From positions 1-7,656 of the forward strand of contig CAIZGQ010000050.1 of NCBI GenBank assembly GCA_903932565.1: DNA of 7,656 bases, given 5' to 3'. The notes beneath the pieces were generated by a model. The model ran no database searches and had not been told where the DNA came from. It was given only the letters and a program-made list of their open reading frames with translations. Below are positions 6,652 through 7,656 of this stretch, one piece after another. The translations under genes were made by a program, and so were the position numbers. The stretch comes from an uncultured Hyphomicrobiales bacterium. GTDB taxonomy: Bacteria > Pseudomonadota > Alphaproteobacteria > Rhizobiales > Beijerinckiaceae. Within the stretch, counting starts at the first letter, position 1; each line of letters opens with the position of its first letter.

Positions 6652-6876
6652 ATGACGCAACGTCGGCGCAAATTCATCGGGGCCGTGGCGATGATGACCT
6701 TCGTGATCTTTTATGCGCTCATGGCCATGGCGTTGTCGCAAGCCCGCGTGCTGCAGGAGGCAAACGGCCTCGTGCAGGGCCTGGCCTATGCCTTTCTAGG
6801 GCTGTTCTGGATCGTCCCGCTGATGCCGCTCATCAAATGGATGGAAGCCAAGGACGCTGAACCCAAAGACGCTTGA
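6652..6876 (+). CDS. DUF2842 family small membrane protein
   Basis: A 74-residue protein of unknown function with two membrane helices, about residues 10-30 (VAMMTFVIFYALMAMALS) and 42-61 (GLAYAFLGLFWIVPLMPLI). A basic N-terminus (MTQRRRKFIG) and a charged tail (KWMEAKDAEPKDA) frame them. The RKFIG start, the YALMAMA stretch and the 'GL-W-PLMPLI-WM' ending match the DUF2842 pattern. The ATG at 6652 is supported by GAGG (6643-6646) 5 nt upstream. A GTG at 6625 would add nine residues inside the inverted-repeat region. It is divergent from ctaA, an association I recall from other Alphaproteobacteria, which suggests a link to cytochrome oxidase assembly; this is inference only. Confidence 0.85.
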   Translation: MTQRRRKFIGAVAMMTFVIFYALMAMALSQARVLQEANGLVQGLAYAFLGLFWIVPLMPLIKWMEAKDAEPKDA

Positions 6877-6895
6877 AACCAGAAACGCTTGAAAC
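6869..6895 (+). repeat. Short direct repeat across the DUF2842 stop codon
   Basis: ACGCTTGAAAC occurs at 6869-6879 and again at 6885-6895 (16-nt period). The first copy contains the TGA stop of the DUF2842 gene. It looks like a small tandem duplication just downstream of the gene. Confidence 0.5.
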
Positions 6896-6903
6896 GGCGG
6901 CGG

Positions 6904-6922
6904 CCGTCAGGCTGCCTGACGG
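6904..6922. terminator. Hairpin between the convergent DUF2842 and ExoP-like genes
   Basis: CCGTCAGG (6904-6911) pairs with CCTGACGG (6915-6922) around CTG. It includes the TGA stop (6909-6907) of the minus-strand ExoP-like gene. There is no proper U-tract on either side (GCCGCCGCCGTTTC follows on the minus strand), so its function as a terminator is only likely. Confidence 0.4.
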
Positions 6923-7656
6923 GTCTCATCGTCAATGATCGGCATATCAACGACCTCTGGGGCACCCGCCGTGCGCAGCCGATCACGCAACATATCCAAG
7001 CGTCCTGTTCGAACGGCTTGGCTCGCGCTGATCACCGCCGTATCGCAGGTTCGTGCGAGCGCGTCAGACACAGCCCCCTCTGCTGCGCCACCATTGATGA
7101 TCAGGAAGCTATAGGTCTGGGCTAAGGCCTCGATGATCAAATCAAAAGCCTCGCCGAGCATGACAGCACCCTGCCCGAGTTCAATAACATGCAATCGCGA
7201 TGCATCGTCGCGACGAATGACATCTGTGAACGTGGCCTTGCCGCTGAGCAGATCCGACAAGCCCAGGCCGGCATCGGCGTCACCGCGTTCGAGATTCAAA
7301 AGAAGCGCCCGTCCGTTGCGAACGATCTGGCGGCCAAACTTCAAGGCGGCGGCACCAGCAGGCCCATCCATGTCAGCTGAAACCACCAGCGTGATGTTGG
7401 CTTTTTCCTGCAAAGCGATCTTTGGCAAGACACTTGGCACAACGGCTGGCTCAACCGCTGGCACAAAGGCTGGCACAACACTTGACGGAGCATTTGCCAC
7501 GATTGTTGGCGGCGACTCGTGCGGCCTGTCGTTTGTCAAAACCGGCGCCACTTCGGAACCCTTTTCATGCAGGGCACGGCGCGCGCGCTTGGGGACCACC
7601 GCCAGAATCGAGGCTATGTTTTCGCCAAGGTGCTCACATGGCAGCTCCGACGGCAA
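6907..7656 (-). CDS. ExoP/GumC-like exopolysaccharide co-polymerase, C-terminal part with degenerate BY-kinase domain; 5' end outside window
   Basis: The last 249 residues of a larger protein; the TTG at the window edge is most likely an internal leucine. The layout matches the cytoplasmic end of polysaccharide co-polymerases fused to a bacterial tyrosine kinase (ExoP, GumC, Wzc type), which control chain length and export. There is a membrane-proximal segment ENIASILAVVPKRARR (12-27), a Pro/Val/Ala-rich linker with tetrapeptide repeats (59-78), then a CpsD/Etk-like P-loop fold (87-240). That fold includes DLLSGKATFTDVIRRDDASRLHVIELGQG (135-163), as in ExoP-type proteins. The nucleotide-binding motifs are gone: the Walker A region reads SADMDGPAGAAAL (93-105) with no GK[ST]T, Walker A' reads LLLNLERGD without the aspartates, and Walker B ends in IINGGA instead of IIDTPP. 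No C-terminal tyrosine cluster exists; the tail is ETRQAA. It is probably a non-catalytic scaffold. The N-terminal Wzz domain cannot be checked here. Confidence 0.75.
   Translation of the reverse strand: MPSELPCEHLGENIASILAVVPKRARRALHEKGSEVAPVLTNDRPHESPPTIVANAPSSVVPAFVPAVEPAVVPSVLPKIALQEKANITLVVSADMDGPAGAAALKFGRQIVRNGRALLLNLERGDADAGLGLSDLLSGKATFTDVIRRDDASRLHVIELGQGAVMLGEAFDLIIEALAQTYSFLIINGGAAEGAVSDALARTCDTAVISASQAVRTGRLDMLRDRLRTAGAPEVVDMPIIDDETRQAA
7423..7482 (-). repeat. Five 12-nt tandem repeats encoding tetrapeptides in the ExoP-like linker
   Basis: Five imperfect 12-nt units (plus-strand consensus TGGCACAACGGC) at 7423, 7435, 7447, 7459 and 7471. Read on the minus strand they encode SVVP, AFVP, AVEP, AVVP and SVLP, a proline-punctuated linker between the membrane-proximal segment and the kinase-like domain. 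The unit length keeps the frame, so copy number could vary without breaking the gene. Confidence 0.8.

Noticed and set aside
6505..6741. N-terminal extension of heme A synthase to 6741
   Set aside because: It would run antisense through the DUF2842 gene, and the translation (His/Arg-rich) is unlike any COX15 N-terminus.
1..7656. CRISPR arrays, insertion sequences, tRNA genes or attachment sites
   Set aside because: No regularly spaced repeats apart from the 12-nt coding repeat at 7423-7482, no transposase or integrase, and no tRNA-like fold was seen.

Overview
The window looks like ordinary chromosome from an alphaproteobacterium, most likely of the Hyphomicrobiales (Rhizobiales) type. The evidence is moderately GC-rich coding DNA, a COX15-type heme A synthase next to a DUF2842 membrane protein (a family I know almost only from Alphaproteobacteria), a RidA-GDPD gene pair of the rhizobial kind, and an ExoP/GumC-like polysaccharide co-polymerase fragment. 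There are no RNA genes, insertion sequences, CRISPR arrays or phage genes.

Layout. (1) Positions 1-3755, minus strand: a tight four-gene run, read right to left. It starts with a Wzx-like polysaccharide flippase and a glycosyltransferase that overlaps it by 17 nt. A 39-nt gap leads to a RidA-family protein. The RidA TGA stop is followed at once, in the same frame, by the GTG start of a glycerophosphodiester phosphodiesterase (GDPD), whose 3' end is cut by the window edge. (2) Positions 3756-4058: a 303-nt divergent intergenic region. It holds an 18-bp perfect palindrome just upstream of the flippase start and, on the other side, a hairpin-rich leader for metY. (3) Positions 4059-5348, plus strand: an O-acetylhomoserine sulfhydrylase (MetY family). 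(4) Positions 5380-6504, minus strand: heme A synthase, convergent with metY; a strong hairpin lies over its stop codon. (5) Positions 6652-6876, plus strand: a 74-residue DUF2842 protein, divergent from heme A synthase across a 147-nt region with a 13-bp spaced inverted repeat. (6) Positions 6907-7656, minus strand: the C-terminal part of an ExoP/GumC-like protein whose tyrosine-kinase domain has lost its nucleotide-binding motifs.

How the genes fit together. The flippase and glycosyltransferase, and the ExoP-like fragment 3 kb away, point to an exopolysaccharide or capsule locus interrupted by housekeeping genes: methionine synthesis, heme A for cytochrome oxidase, enamine/imine detoxification and glycerophosphodiester turnover. 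I found no clear case for an entirely new system. The observations most worth following up are the zero-gap, in-frame ridA-TGA-GTG-GDPD junction, the palindrome and terminator-like hairpin before the flippase operon, the structured metY leader that I cannot assign to a riboswitch class, and the degenerate kinase domain with its tetrapeptide-repeat linker.
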